In this document: in pieces, positions 25,417 through 35,510 of the stretch | Layout: each line of letters starts with the position of its first letter | Numbering within the stretch: position 1 is the stretch's first letter | Assembly: GCA_016703065.1 (NCBI GenBank) | Contig: JADJCU010000003.1 | Coordinates: 1-64,000 of the forward strand | Direction: 5' to 3' | DNA length: 64,000 nt | Origin: a bacterium | Lineage (GTDB): Bacteria > Electryoneota > RPQS01 | Translations under genes and position numbers: made by a program | Notes under the pieces: generated by a model | What the model was told of the DNA's origin: nothing | Databases searched by the model: none | The model's input: the letters and a program-made list of their open reading frames with translations, nothing else

Positions 25417-26410
25417 ATGAACCGTTACACCGTGCTGTTGCTGGGGACGCTGATACTAGCCCTCGGCTGCGGAAAAGGCCAAGACCGTTTTCCACACGAG
25501 ACGCGCACCGTATTCGGTATTCCTGTTACCGTGACGTTCTTTTTGCCGGATTCGAAGCCGGAAGACGTGAAATCAGGCTTTGAGGTTGCGTTTTCGACAT
25601 TGAGTTGGTACGAGGCGGCAGGGCTGAAGCCGGGCGCAGAGAACCAGCTTGAGAAGATCGCGGCGGGCGCTGGCAAAGAGTCTGTGCCGACGGATACGTT
25701 GATCTATTCACTGCTGATGCGCGGCTTGCAGCTCAACGACATGACGGATGAAGCGTTTGATCTTCGCTATGGACCGCTGCTCGACGCCTGGACAATCGGC
25801 GGCAGGGTAGCAAAGCCCGCTCAGGCGGAGTTGGACAGTGCGCTTTCCTTGATCAAGACTGGTGGGATGTTCGTGGCGGGCAAGTCCATTTTGCTGTCGC
25901 GGCCCAAGATGCGATTTGACGTGCGCGGTTTTCTTGACGCATGGGCAATTGACCGAGCGGCTGAGAAGCTGACGGCAAAGGGCTACTCGATGTTTGAGAT
26001 TCGGACACCCTTCGCATCCCGCGTGGTGGGACTCCCTACGGGACAGCAATCCTACGAGATGAAGCTGGGCAATCCGGAAACGGCAGACAGTACCTGGGCG
26101 ACTCTCGCAGTGGCACCGTGCGGCGTGGCGTATTTCCCGACGACGCCAGTGCGTGATGGGTTGGGGAACTTCCGGTTCGTCGTCGATCCGCGGAATGGCA
26201 ATCAGTCGGCAGGCGGCGTAGTCGCGATGGCAAAAGATTGTGCGACCGCGTTTGCACTTGGGTATGCTCTTGCTATCAGAGACGGAGAGCGCAAAGCTGT
26301 CCGGGCAGCGCGCGGAGCTACTTGGCAGCGCGCGGATTCAAGGGAGCAAGCCTTCGTATACGATTGCCGAAGAAGGCGCGCTCAAGGACAAGCTCAGAAC
26401 GCTGAACTGA
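25417..26410 (+). CDS. ApbE-like lipoprotein, frameshift near the end, catalytic residues altered
   Basis: Family of FAD:protein FMN transferases (ApbE), which attach FMN to Nqr/Rnf subunits in the periplasm. Lipobox LGCG is preceded by LLGTLILA. ApbE-like landmarks are ALDLRYGPLLDAW-type sequence, RFDVRGFLDAWAIDRAAEKL and a C-terminal CATAFALGYALAI. In active members the last motif has Asp and Thr that bind Mg2+; here those positions are Phe and Tyr. The usual GGIAKG is RGFLDAW. So it may be inactive or use another substrate. A break near 26330 restores the end as ELLGSARIQGSKPS ... LKDKLRTLN with a stop at 26410. Confidence 0.7.
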
Positions 26411-26411
26411 T

Positions 26412-27409
26412 TTGTCTGCCGAGGGCGGCATTTTGGTGATCCGGCTTTCGTCGCTGGGCGATGTACTGTTGTGCGCACCGGCGCTGCGAGCTTTGCGGCG
26501 GCGCTTTCCTGATGCGCCGCTGCACTTTCTGGTCGCGAAAGAATTTCGTCAGGCAGCCGAACTCCTGTCGGGCATTGACCAGATCATCGGAATTCGATCG
26601 GAGCACCGGATGGCGCGGCCTGTTAAAGGCTGCGCCGTTTGCTTTCGCGGCGATACGAGTTAATCGTGGACTTGCAGAATAGCTGGCGCAGCGCGTTTCT
26701 GAGGGTGTTTTGTTTTCCCTTGATGTGGACGAAGGCGGAGCGATATCGATTGCGGCGCTGGCTGCTGATTCAGTTCAAGTGGAACATATACGGAGCGCCG
26801 AAGCCGGTTCCGCTGCGTTACATTGATGCAATGAAAACGTTAGGCTGCACGGATGACGGCGCGGGGCTTGACCTTGCGGCGGCCGCCGGCAGCGAGTCGC
26901 ACGCGACAACACGGCGAGTAGTATTATGTCCGGGTGCGAAACATGCGACAAAGCGCTGGCCAATTGAATATTGGACGGAAGTAGCGCGGCAGCTAACAGC
27001 GGACGGATATGACTTGATCGTGTGCGGGGCAGAGTCGGAAGCTGAAGAATGCAGACAGATTGCGATGGCAGGCGGGCAAGCTGTGATTTCCGCTCCGCTC
27101 CGCGAGCTTACGGGGATCATGCGCTCGTCGGAAGCAGTTATTACACACGATTCCGGCTTGATGCATCTCGCGGTTGGCAGCGGAACACGGGTACTTGCGA
27201 TTTTCGGGCCGACAATCGAGGAGTTTGGCTTCTAGCCATTTCGCGGGCGGTCAGTTGTTGTCGAAAATGCGCTTCCCTGCCGACCCTGTTCAGCGTTTGG
27301 CGCGCGCAGTGTCCGAAAAAGGCACCATGATTGTATGAAGCTATCGACGCCGGAGCGAGTGCTTTCAGCTTTTGCAGAATTGACTGACGGGACGACGAGC
27401 GATGTCTAA
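26412..27409 (+). CDS. Family 9 glycosyltransferase (heptosyltransferase type), frameshifted
   Basis: Lipopolysaccharide core synthesis. N-terminus ILVIRLSSLGDVLLCAPALRAL is diagnostic for GT9. In a second frame from about 26640 come YELIVDLQNSWRS, VVLCPGAKHATKRWP and AVITHDSGLMHLAVGSGTRVLAIFGPT. A second break near 27230 leads to VVENALPCRPCSAFGARS, the Cys-rich end seen in heptosyltransferases. The start is uncertain: TTG at 26412 or a GTG at 26436 after GAGGGCGG. It overlaps the start of the KDO transferase gene. Confidence 0.85.
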
Positions 27410-28668
27410 GCACGTGCTGGCAAAGCTCTTCTACAACGGCCTGGCGTATCCGGTGTTGTCGTTCGTTGCAGGTCGAAGCGCAATGTTCTCGGGAAAACTA
27501 CGTACAGGGCTTGATGGGCGCGTGGGGCTTGCTGAACGCGCAGAGCGCATTTCGTGAGACGCGTTTGATGGAGAGAGTCGTCTTGTTTCACTGCGCTTCC
27601 GCAGGAGAATTGGAAGGGGCGAAACCGTTGGCGGCAGCATGTCGCGCTCGAGGGTGGACATGCGCCGTGAGCTTCTTCTCACCGTCAGCGATCAGCGCGC
27701 TGAAAGGCGGGGAATTTGAGTTTGCGGATTACAGTCCACGAGATTCAGTGCGATCGGCGCGCGACTATTTGAAGGCACTGCGTCCGGACGTAATCTGGAT
27801 CAGTAAGCATGATGTATGGCCGAATTTGGTTTGGCAGGCGCGCGCGCTCGGGGTCCCGGTATGGCTGATCAATGGGAATTTTCATGCGCGGTCGATGAAG
27901 CGGTTTCCTCTGCTGCGCCAGTTTAATCAGGCGATACACGCGGAACTTGAGGGCATATTGACAGTGTCCGAAGATGACGCACGGCGCGCCCGCCAGATTG
28001 CCGGAGAAGGAGTGAAGATCATTGCGGTGGGGGATTCACGCTTTGACCGGGTGCATGCTCGGGCGAAGAGTGCAGCGAGGCCGGCTGATGACATCCAGAA
28101 AGCGATAGCCGGACGCCGCGTGGTCGTTGGCGGCAGCACGCACTCGAGCGATGAGGAGCTTCTGCTCCGGGCCTTTGCTGAGTTGCGAAGAACACATGAT
28201 AAGTTGTGCTTGCTCATCGTTCCGCATGACCCATCGGACGAAGCCGTGTAACGAATCATTGCGACGGCTTCAAAGTGCGGCTTAACGGCTTACGAACCCG
28301 GACCGAGTTCTGATACACCCGACGCTATTATTGTGAATCGGACCGGCGTGCTTGCGGACTTGTATCAGTACGGCACGGTTGCATATGTGGGCGGCGGCCT
28401 CGATCGCGGGGTTCACAGCGTGATTGAACCCATGGCCCACGGCTGCGAGGTGATTTGCGGGCCGGGGATCAGCGTATCGCGAGAGGCAAATGAAGCCCGC
28501 GAACTGGGACTACTTGACGTTGTCACTTGCGTCGACGAGCTTTCGGGCGCGCTCGCGCTCCGCCTTGAGAACAGGCAGAGAGCGGGCGCTCTGGACTTTG
28601 TGGAGTCGCGCGCCAAAGTTGTAGACCGCATTCTCGACCTCGCACTTCCCGCTCATGGCGCTGCTTGA
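27402..28668 (+). CDS. waaA: 3-deoxy-D-manno-octulosonic acid (KDO) transferase, disrupted
   Basis: Transfers KDO from CMP-KDO to lipid IVA at the inner membrane. It starts at the ATG 27402 (SKHVLAKLFYNGLAYPVLS, membrane-associated helix). A frame break lies within about 27470-27550. Family motifs follow: LFHCASAGELEGAKPL (catalytic Glu), DVIWISKHDVWPNLV, VPVWLINGNFHARS, VVGGSTHSSDEELLLRAF, and GVLADLYQYGTVAYVGGGLDRGVHSVIEPMAHG split over two sheets. An in-frame TAA at 28249, in the same frame on both sides, interrupts DEAV-RIIATASKC. A Glu codon GAA in its place would restore the protein, so this may be a substitution error. Confidence 0.85.
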
Positions 28669-29285
28669 GCTGCGCGGCGTTTCCGCAGGCTACGGCAGCG
28701 GCGCGATTGTCAGCGGCATCGACCTTCAGTTGTTCGCCGGGGAACGCATCGCCATCGTGGGTGGAAACGGTTCGGGAAAGAGCACCCTATTGAAAGTCAT
28801 TGCCAGGTTTGTTGAGGCCGGAGCGCGGAGACCTGAGCTACTCAGGCGATGCGCAACCGGCTCTTTTGTTGCAGAATCCGCGACAGCAGTTAATTTGCAG
28901 CTCCGCGCACGAAGAGATTGTCTATTCACTGCAACTGCAAGGGTGTCCAGCGGAATCGCTTGAATCGCGCGCCAGTGAATTGCTGAGGTCGTTCAACTTT
29001 GAGGGGATTTCAGGGGCCGCGCCTGACTCGTTGTCGGGCGGCCAGCAGCAACGGCTCGCGCTCGCGGCTCTGCTCACGCGGGATCCGCAGCTCTTGCTTC
29101 TTGATGAGCCGGAGTCCTATCTCGACGGCAGGTCGCGTACGGAGTTCCGCGCGTTTTTCGCGCGAACGATCCGCAGCTGCGCGGTGATCTGGACATGCTG
29201 CCGACGTTCCGAAGTTCCGGAGGGAGTCAAGGCATACAGACTTGAGTCCCACGGAATAGTAGAACTGGGCGACGCGGGCGAATGA
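28655..29285 (+). CDS. ECF-type ABC transporter ATPase (EcfA-like), frameshifted
   Basis: Cytoplasmic ATP-hydrolysing subunit of a vitamin or metal uptake system. Walker A GGNGSGKST, signature LSGGQQQRLALAA, Walker B LLLLDEPESYLDG. A break near 28805 joins STLLKVIA to GLLRPERGDLSY. Its Q-loop region reads LLLQNPRQQLICSSAHEEIVYSL, typical of CbiO/EcfA ATPases. It overlaps the KDO transferase gene by 14 bp and is followed at once by a second ATPase. Confidence 0.85.
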
Positions 29286-29288
29286 TGT

Positions 29289-29966
29289 ATGACTGATTTG
29301 AGGGTCGAATTGCGCATAAACGGCTTGTGTTTCGGCTATGGCGATACTCCGATCCTGGAGGAAATCTCGTTTAGCTGCCACGCAGGCGAAGTGCATTATC
29401 TTCTCGGCGCATCCGGTGCCGGTAAGACAACTTTGGCCCTGTTGATCGCAGGAGTGCTCTCCCCTTCGAGTGGTTCAATTTCGTTTACTCACGACTCGGT
29501 GCCGCGTTTGGTTCTACAGTTTCCCGAACAGCTGTTTCTTGCGGATACAATCGACGCCGAGTGGCGGTTGCTTGGCGGCGCTGCGGCGCAGTCGATTGCG
29601 ACCAAAACACTACAGCACTTTTGTTTGCCGTTTGACGGCATACGCGACCGGTCTCCGCGAAGTCTTTCCTTCGGCCAGCGGCGCTTGTTGGCCCTGGCCC
29701 TGCAATCTGCGCATGATTCACCGTGTTTATTGCTCGACGAACCAACGCTCGGCCTCGATGAAGAGAACATGTCTAAAGTCGGCGAGTGGATTCAACAGCA
29801 TGTCGACTCCGGCGGAATTTGTCTTGTGATCACCCATGACGCCGAGTTGCTGCGAGCTTTCCCCGGAACAGTGAGCATCCTGAAGGACCGGACATTTCAC
29901 TGGAAAGGGGCAAGTCGAGAGTTTCTTGGATCACCAAAGTTGCAGCATGCAGCCGGTTTTCGGTGA
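29289..29966 (+). CDS. Second ECF-type ABC ATPase (EcfA'-like)
   Basis: 225 residues, intact. Walker A GASGAGKTT, Q-loop LVLQFPEQLFLADTI (EcfA/CbiO type), a modified signature LSFGQRRLLALAL, Walker B CLLLDEPTLGLD and the H-loop ITHDAE. With the preceding ATPase it would form the EcfA-EcfA' heterodimer. The membrane T component and the S component are not adjacent. BioY at 58.4 kb is the only S component in the window. Confidence 0.85.
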   Translation: MTDLRVELRINGLCFGYGDTPILEEISFSCHAGEVHYLLGASGAGKTTLALLIAGVLSPSSGSISFTHDSVPRLVLQFPEQLFLADTIDAEWRLLGGAAAQSIATKTLQHFCLPFDGIRDRSPRSLSFGQRRLLALALQSAHDSPCLLLDEPTLGLDEENMSKVGEWIQQHVDSGGICLVITHDAELLRAFPGTVSILKDRTFHWKGASREFLGSPKLQHAAGFR

Positions 29967-29974
29967 GCAATCAG

Positions 29975-30006
29975 AAGCGGCCCGCACAGTGATGCGGGCC
30001 GCTTTC
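29975..30006. terminator. Bidirectional terminator
   Basis: A 12-bp perfect stem AAGCGGCCCGCA / TGCGGGCCGCTT with a 6-nt loop, between the convergent ATPase and OPT transporter genes. Confidence 0.8.
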
Positions 30007-30026
30007 ACGATGGATCGTCACTAAAC

Positions 30027-31907
30027 CTATTTTGCGGTACGCCACAACGCGTAGAGCAGGAACACATACGCGGCAATAGTCACAGGCAATTCTGCGATAC
30101 CGAGCACGCCGCGAAACGCTTCAAGCGAGGTCCGACAGTGGCCAGCAAGGCGAGGGCTATGCCGATCAAGGCTTCGCCTGCGATTAAACCTGAGCTAAAC
30201 AGCACGCCTGTGTCCTCAGCTTCAGAGACCGGCTTGCGTCGTTGGACAACCAGTTTGATCAAGGCGCCGGTCATGATTCCGACGGATAATCCGACCGGCA
30301 GATAGAGACCTACAGCAAAGGCGAGTGAGGTTACGCCGAAGAGCTCTACAATCGCAGCCAGAAACATTCCAAAGAAGATCAAGCTCCACTGCAATTTGCC
30401 GTCGAGGACTCCTTCAATCAGGATAGCCATCAGGTTTGCTTGCGGCGCCTGCAAGGGACGGGGATGCGCGGCATCCTGCACAAAGCCATAGGTGTCACCG
30501 AGGAGGTGAACCACCCAACCCACAACAACCATGGACGCGAGCACGCCGTAGAACTCAGCGATTTGCTGCTTTCGCGGCGTCGCGCCAACAAGAAATCCGG
30601 TTTTCAAATCCTGCGAAATATCGCCCGCACTGCAGATCGCAACGCACACCACCGAACCAATCATCATTGTGGCGGTCATGCCTTCAGGTCCGCTGATGCC
30701 ATAGGCAACAAAGAGCAACGACGTCCCGAGCAGTGTGGCTATCGTCATTCCACTAACCGGATTCGACGATGATCCGACAAGCCCGACGATACGGGAGGCA
30801 ACCATGACGAAGATGAAGCCAAAAACCGCGACAAGCGGGATGATGAAGGAACGCTGGGAGTCAGAAGCCAAGACAGAAGCGTGACGACCACGGTGCCGAT
30901 CAAGACAAAGCGGGGCGGCAGATCTTGATCAGTTCGCTCGATGCGCGCGGCCGTGACACTCTTTCGCTTGAGTTTGCTGAATGACCGGAAGAGCGCAGGA
31001 AGCGCCTTCAAGAGACTGAAGATTCCGCCCATCGTCACCGCTCCGGCGCCGATATAGCGGACATACTGCGCGCGAATGGCATCGCTCGACATGGCCGAGA
31101 TCAGGTCTGTCGTCGCGGGGAATATCGGCCGCATTGCCGATTCACCAAAAAAAGCAATCACGGGCACAAGTACCGTGGATGCCATCAATCCGCCCGCAAG
31201 CATGATTGCAGAGACGCGGAGGCCGATGATGTATCCGACGCCGACGAGTGCAGGAATCGCATCAATACCGATGTAGGCTTTGGCGGGCGTTCGAAAATAG
31301 TAGGTAAGAGTTTCGCGCAGAATTGCGGCGCCAGTGAGCAGTTTGTACACCGCGCCGGCAAACAATCCCCAGAAGACCTTTTGTGCGTGTACGCCGCCAC
31401 GCTCGCCCGCTATGAGGACCTCCGCGCAGGCCGTTCCCTCCGGGTATGGGAGTGTTTCGTGTTCGTCCCGAATTAGCATGCGTCGCAGCGGTATCATCAT
31501 GAGGATTCCGAGCGCCCCGCCAATCATGGCAATGTATGCTATTTTCGCGGACCGGGTATTTCAACTTGCTTACCAGCCTGACTCCAGATGAAGAACGCAG
31601 GAATAGTGAAAATGATCCCCGCAGCAAGTGATTCACCGGAGGACGCGATGGTCTGCACCATGTTGTTCTCGAGTATTGTTCCGCCGCGGAACAGTTTCCG
31701 GAGAATGAACATTGACATCACTGCGGCAGGAATGGACGCGCTGACGGTCATTCCGACATAGAGGCCGAGATAGGCATTCGCCGCGGTAAACACGATACCC
31801 AGTATGATCCCGAGCACGACGGCACGTACGGTCATTTCGGCCATGCTTGACTCAGCGGGAACGAATGGTTTGAAGGCCGTTCCGATAGTGTGCGGTGTTT
31901 GTTCCAT
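30027..31907 (-). CDS. OPT-family oligopeptide/metal transporter, frameshifted
   Basis: A multi-span inner-membrane transporter of the OPT family (oligopeptides or metal chelates, proton-coupled). The first frame has FKPFVPAESSMAEMTVRAVVLGI and VFTAANAYLGLYVGMTVSASIPAAV, the OPT N-terminus. A middle frame reads IGGALGILMMIPLRRML and LPYPEGTACAEVL (family signature). A third has SGDISQDLKTGFLVGATPRKQQ. Breaks are near 31545, 30855 and 30115, after which the end reads FLLYALWRTAK with TAG at 30027. The repaired length is about 625 residues. Confidence 0.85.
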
Positions 31908-31927
31908 AGTCCTCCTAATTCGGGGAG

Positions 31928-32791
31928 TTAGCGGCGGCGGGACCTAAGAAAATCAGAGATTGCGGCGGAAAGCATATAGTCGGCGCGCAGCGCGGCCGCT
32001 ACTCGCTGAAAGACGATCGCGAATGGAAGCAGAAATTTCTGCACTCCGCGCGCATGTCGGAATGAAAAGGCCAACCGGTTTCGCCAAACGGTTCGCCGAA
32101 TGCTCGCGGCATCCTGAGTGGATCGAATCGCACCCAGATCATTGTGGAACACCTCGGAGTCTGCAAGATAGAGAACACGCCAACCGCGGGCCACAGCTCG
32201 AGCGGAGAGATCGACATCTTCCCAATAGAATGGCTGGAAGAGCGAATCGAAACCGCCCAATTCGAGGAACTGCGACCGTCGAAAGAGGGCGTGCCCGCCG
32301 ACCGCATAATCGCTTTCTACGCAACCGTCCCGGGCCGGACGCTGGTCCTTCTGAGCATGCAGTACGCGCGCAATGCCGGCGCGCCACACACGCCGTTTCG
32401 CACCTTCGCGGGTTTTGCCCGCCGCGTCGACCGACCGCAGCGACAGCGCAAACAGTTTCGGGTCCTGAAACAGTTCAGTTGCGCGGCCTCGGGGATCGCA
32501 ACGCAATTCGACATCGTCATTGAGCAGCAATACAATCGGTGCGGCAGACTCCCGAACGGCGAGATTGGCGGACGGGATGAAACCCTCGTTCGTATCGTTG
32601 ATGATCCATTTGACTTGCGGGAATTCACTTCGCAATACGGCAGCCACCGCTCCATCGCCGCTGTCGTCCACTACGGTCGTCAAGGACAGCCAGCGGGAGT
32701 CAACATCAGCAATCGAGCTTAAGCACCTGCGCAATCGCTCGGGATTGCGGTACGCGGGAATAGCGATTCCGATAGCCGCCTCTTGGTTCAC
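31928..32791 (-). CDS. Family 2 glycosyltransferase
   Basis: About 287 residues, intact. GIAIPAYRNPERLRRCL, VVDDSGDGA, LLLNDDVELR and the acceptor motif FQPFYWEDVDLSARA. Similar in plan to the enzyme at the left edge of the window (rhamnosyltransferase-like). The GTG at 32791 is preferred as the start, because it overlaps the upstream stop by 4 bp (GTGA) and directly precedes the first strand. Confidence 0.85.
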   Translation of the reverse strand: MNQEAAIGIAIPAYRNPERLRRCLSSIADVDSRWLSLTTVVDDSGDGAVAAVLRSEFPQVKWIINDTNEGFIPSANLAVRESAAPIVLLLNDDVELRCDPRGRATELFQDPKLFALSLRSVDAAGKTREGAKRRVWRAGIARVLHAQKDQRPARDGCVESDYAVGGHALFRRSQFLELGGFDSLFQPFYWEDVDLSARAVARGWRVLYLADSEVFHNDLGAIRSTQDAASIRRTVWRNRLAFSFRHARGVQKFLLPFAIVFQRVAAALRADYMLSAAISDFLRSRRR

Positions 32792-33759
32792 GGGATGAGC
32801 GGCGGTGAGTGATCGATCCATTCACGCCACTGTGCAAGGCTAAGGTCGCGCTGTGCGGAAAGCACACGCAGGTCTTCGAATAGTGGGCGCCATCGGACAC
32901 TGTCTTTGCGATAGACATCATCCGGAAAGATCACTAATCCGGGACGACGACAGGCAGCCGCGAGGTGAGCGGGCCCGCTGTTGAATCCCGCAAACGCGAC
33001 AGATTGTTCGAGGAGTGCTATCGTGGTCCGCAGTGGCAAGTTCACGGCGAGTTTAGAACCCGGAAGCAATCGCTGCAATGAAGCGGCCGCATCGCGTTCA
33101 TCCGTTCCACTTCCGATGAAAACGACTTGCAGAGTAAAGCGTTTCGCCTCGAGAAGCTCCGCGAATATCTCAATCGGCATGAACTTTGATCCAACCGAAA
33201 CTCCTCCGTAATGCGCGCAAACATATTGTGACTTGGAAAGTCCGTTTTCATCGCGCCACGCTCGAGCAGCAGATCGGTCCTCATCAGTAAGGAAGACTTC
33301 CAGTCTGTCGTCGTTTGATTTCGCACCAAGCAGGGCAACAAGTCGCAGGTTCAGTTGCGCAATATGGGTGACAAGGTCGTAAGGAGTTGTGACGTTCAGG
33401 AACGGCGCCGTGCCGTCCGAAATAAATCCGGCGCGGACCTTCGCGCCGGACAGAAACGCGAGCAGCCCGTTGCGAAAGAAACGCTTGAAGAGGATAGCAT
33501 GACTCGGCCGCGCGGCTCGCAATTTACGGACAACACGAATTGCTCCAACCAGGCCATTGTTGCGTCCGTGCTTGTCGTAGACAATGAGATCATCTACGTA
33601 TTGACAATGCTTGAGCAGTTCTTCGCCGATCGGATCGACAACCACGGATATCCGCGATTTTGGAAAGGCGGCGCGCAGCGCCCGCAAGGCCGGGACGGCC
33701 ATGAGCGTGTTGCCAATTGACCCGTTGCGAAAAATGAGCAACGCCGTGGGCTCTATCAT
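32788..33759 (-). CDS. Family 9 glycosyltransferase (heptosyltransferase type)
   Basis: 323 residues, intact. ALLIFRNGSIGNTLMAVPALRAL at the N-terminus (split over strand and helix), SRISVVVDP, a central linker, and the nucleotide-sugar half with CAHYGGVSVGSKFMP, VVFIGSGTDERDA, SVAFAGFNSGPAHLAAAC and RPGLVIFPDD. Compared with canonical heptosyltransferases the second-domain motif DSGPMHLA is NSGPAHLA. ATGA overlap with the gene upstream. Confidence 0.88.
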   Translation of the reverse strand: MIEPTALLIFRNGSIGNTLMAVPALRALRAAFPKSRISVVVDPIGEELLKHCQYVDDLIVYDKHGRNNGLVGAIRVVRKLRAARPSHAILFKRFFRNGLLAFLSGAKVRAGFISDGTAPFLNVTTPYDLVTHIAQLNLRLVALLGAKSNDDRLEVFLTDEDRSAARAWRDENGLSKSQYVCAHYGGVSVGSKFMPIEIFAELLEAKRFTLQVVFIGSGTDERDAAASLQRLLPGSKLAVNLPLRTTIALLEQSVAFAGFNSGPAHLAAACRRPGLVIFPDDVYRKDSVRWRPLFEDLRVLSAQRDLSLAQWREWIDHSPPLIP

Positions 33760-34712
33760 CCCAATGCGGCCTCATAAATGCCAACCGCAGCGCGGACGAT
33801 TGACGCGGTGTCGGGGAATTCATCGGTGCGCACAGCGAGATGCAGCGGATGATTCGGCGGAGTCCAGTACTCAGGCGGATCGTGTCGGAAGATTGTGACC
33901 GTTGCGGTACCCAGAGCCGTTGCGAGGTGTTTCGGTCCGCCATCGTTTCCGATCAAGAGCGTCGCGCGTTTGATGACAGCAGCCAGCACTCCGAGCGATT
34001 CACAACCGATCACGCGCTGCGGCGGAAGGTCCGCAAGTTGAGCGAAGGCGCGCATCTCGGGCTCTTCGGCAATACTTCCAACTAAGACAATTTCAGGGAC
34101 GTGAAGACCGCGCAGCAGTTCTACAAGCTCGGCAAATGACTCAAGCGGCCAGCGCTTGTACGGGCGACGGCTGGCGATGAACAGCGCAACCACTCCGCGC
34201 GACGAGACGTTGGCCAACTGCCACTTGACGCTGGCGCGGGTGATATCCTCAGACGAAAGTTCGAAATCGGGCTTAGAGTTTGTCGCGAAGGCACCGAGGG
34301 TTCAACCAAGCGAAGTTTGTGCAAAGCACTGTAGAGTGGCGCGTCTTCATCCTGGCGAGCGATCTTGTTTGAATAGAGGTGCTGCCGCAATCCTTTGGCA
34401 AAGCCAATGCGAAGTCGCGCGCCCGTCAGGCGCGCGGCGATGGCCGTTCGCGGATCAGACAAGAAGTCAATCACAGCATACGGCGGGGCACCGCTTCGGG
34501 CGAGATATGCGAGACGCAGCGGCGACAGTGAACGCGGACAGACGCGCAGTTCGTCGATATATGGCAAGCCCTCGAAGACACGCGCAGCTTGCGGTTCGGC
34601 AATAACACGAATTCGCCACTCAGGATGTGTTTCCTTGACTGCGCGCAGCGCCGGGGTTGCGAGCAGACTATCCCCTACTCTGCGGAACAGGAAAGCAGTT
34701 ACTGTTTGCTGA
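33756..34712 (-). CDS. Family 9 glycosyltransferase, frameshifted
   Basis: The N-terminal frame, readable from about 34712, has TAFLFRRVGDSLLATPALRAV, the GT9 start, and RLRIGFAKGLRQHLYS. A break near 34215-34260 connects to VVALFIASRRPYKRWPLESF, EIVLVGSIAEEPE, LLIGNDGGPKHLATALG and TVTIFRHDPPEYW. I find no good start codon between the upstream stop (34725) and the first conserved residue, so another error may lie there. Member of a run of lipopolysaccharide core genes with overlapping ends. Confidence 0.78.
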
Positions 34713-34724
34713 AGAGCGATAGAC

Positions 34725-35510
34725 TCACCCGTTTGAGTTCGTGAGAGTTGAGGAGTCGGCGCGCAGGATTTCTCTAAGGTAGGCGTATTTCAGAAAAGTG
34801 TACATCGCCTGACCATTCGCGATCGTCAAACCGTAGAATCCATCGAGAAATCCAAGCTGCACGACATAGCTTCGAAACCACGCCCAGATTGGACGCAGAT
34901 GCAGGTCTGTCGCGGTGACGCGTCTGCCCATCTTGTGCATGGCGCGAGCAGCTGAGCGCGCCGATGAGAAGTTCTTGCGCATGTGCTCTTCGATCGTACG
35001 GTAGGTATAGTGCAGCAGATCGCCTTGCAGCCGGCGTTTGGATTGGCCCGTGAATTCGACTACGGGGTGCGGCTCGAGCCCAACCCATCGCGCGGCATGC
35101 TTGCGATAGACAAACGTGCGCCACTGCGGATACCAACCGGAGTGATTAATCAATTTCCCGGCGTAGACTCCATGCCGATTAACATCAAATGCATCGCAAT
35201 CCGGTTCTTGTTTGAAGGCTATCAGGATACTCGCCCGCAGTTCGGGAGTCACAACTTCGTCCGCATCGACGCAGAGAATCCAAGGCTGTGAGACGCGCTC
35301 CGCACCGAAATTTTTCTGATCGGCATATCCCGTCCAGTCGCGGTGCAGAGTGATAGCGCCGAAGCTCCTGGCGACGTCGAGCGTCCTATCGGTCGATCCG
35401 GAATCGACGACGATGATTTCACTGGCAAAGTCAACCGCAGTGAGGCAGCGTTGCAGGTTTTCCTCTTCGTTCAGTGTGACGACCAGAAATGAAATAGGGA
35501 GCTTAGGCAT
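34725..35510 (-). CDS. Family 2 glycosyltransferase, WaaE/KdtX type
   Basis: About 261 residues. PISFLVVTLNEEENLQRCL, ASEIIVVDSGSTDRTLDVA, DWTGYADQKNFGAERV, WILCVDADEVVTPEL and the basic GDLLHYTYRTIEEHMRKNF are landmarks of WaaE/KdtX-like core glucosyltransferases. I chose the ATG at 35510 (MPKLPISF); longer versions run back into the upstream gene. It overlaps the GT4 gene by 8 bp. Confidence 0.85.
   Translation of the reverse strand: MPKLPISFLVVTLNEEENLQRCLTAVDFASEIIVVDSGSTDRTLDVARSFGAITLHRDWTGYADQKNFGAERVSQPWILCVDADEVVTPELRASILIAFKQEPDCDAFDVNRHGVYAGKLINHSGWYPQWRTFVYRKHAARWVGLEPHPVVEFTGQSKRRLQGDLLHYTYRTIEEHMRKNFSSARSAARAMHKMGRRVTATDLHLRPIWAWFRSYVVQLGFLDGFYGLTIANGQAMYTFLKYAYLREILRADSSTLTNSNG

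Noticed and set aside
28249..28251. Stop-codon recoding in waaA
   Set aside because: No selenocysteine-type element or known TAA recoding fits, and other genes use TAA as a normal stop.
30900..31000. Separate small membrane transporters at 30-32 kb
   Set aside because: The three frames carry consecutive parts of one OPT transporter and are better read as one frameshifted gene.
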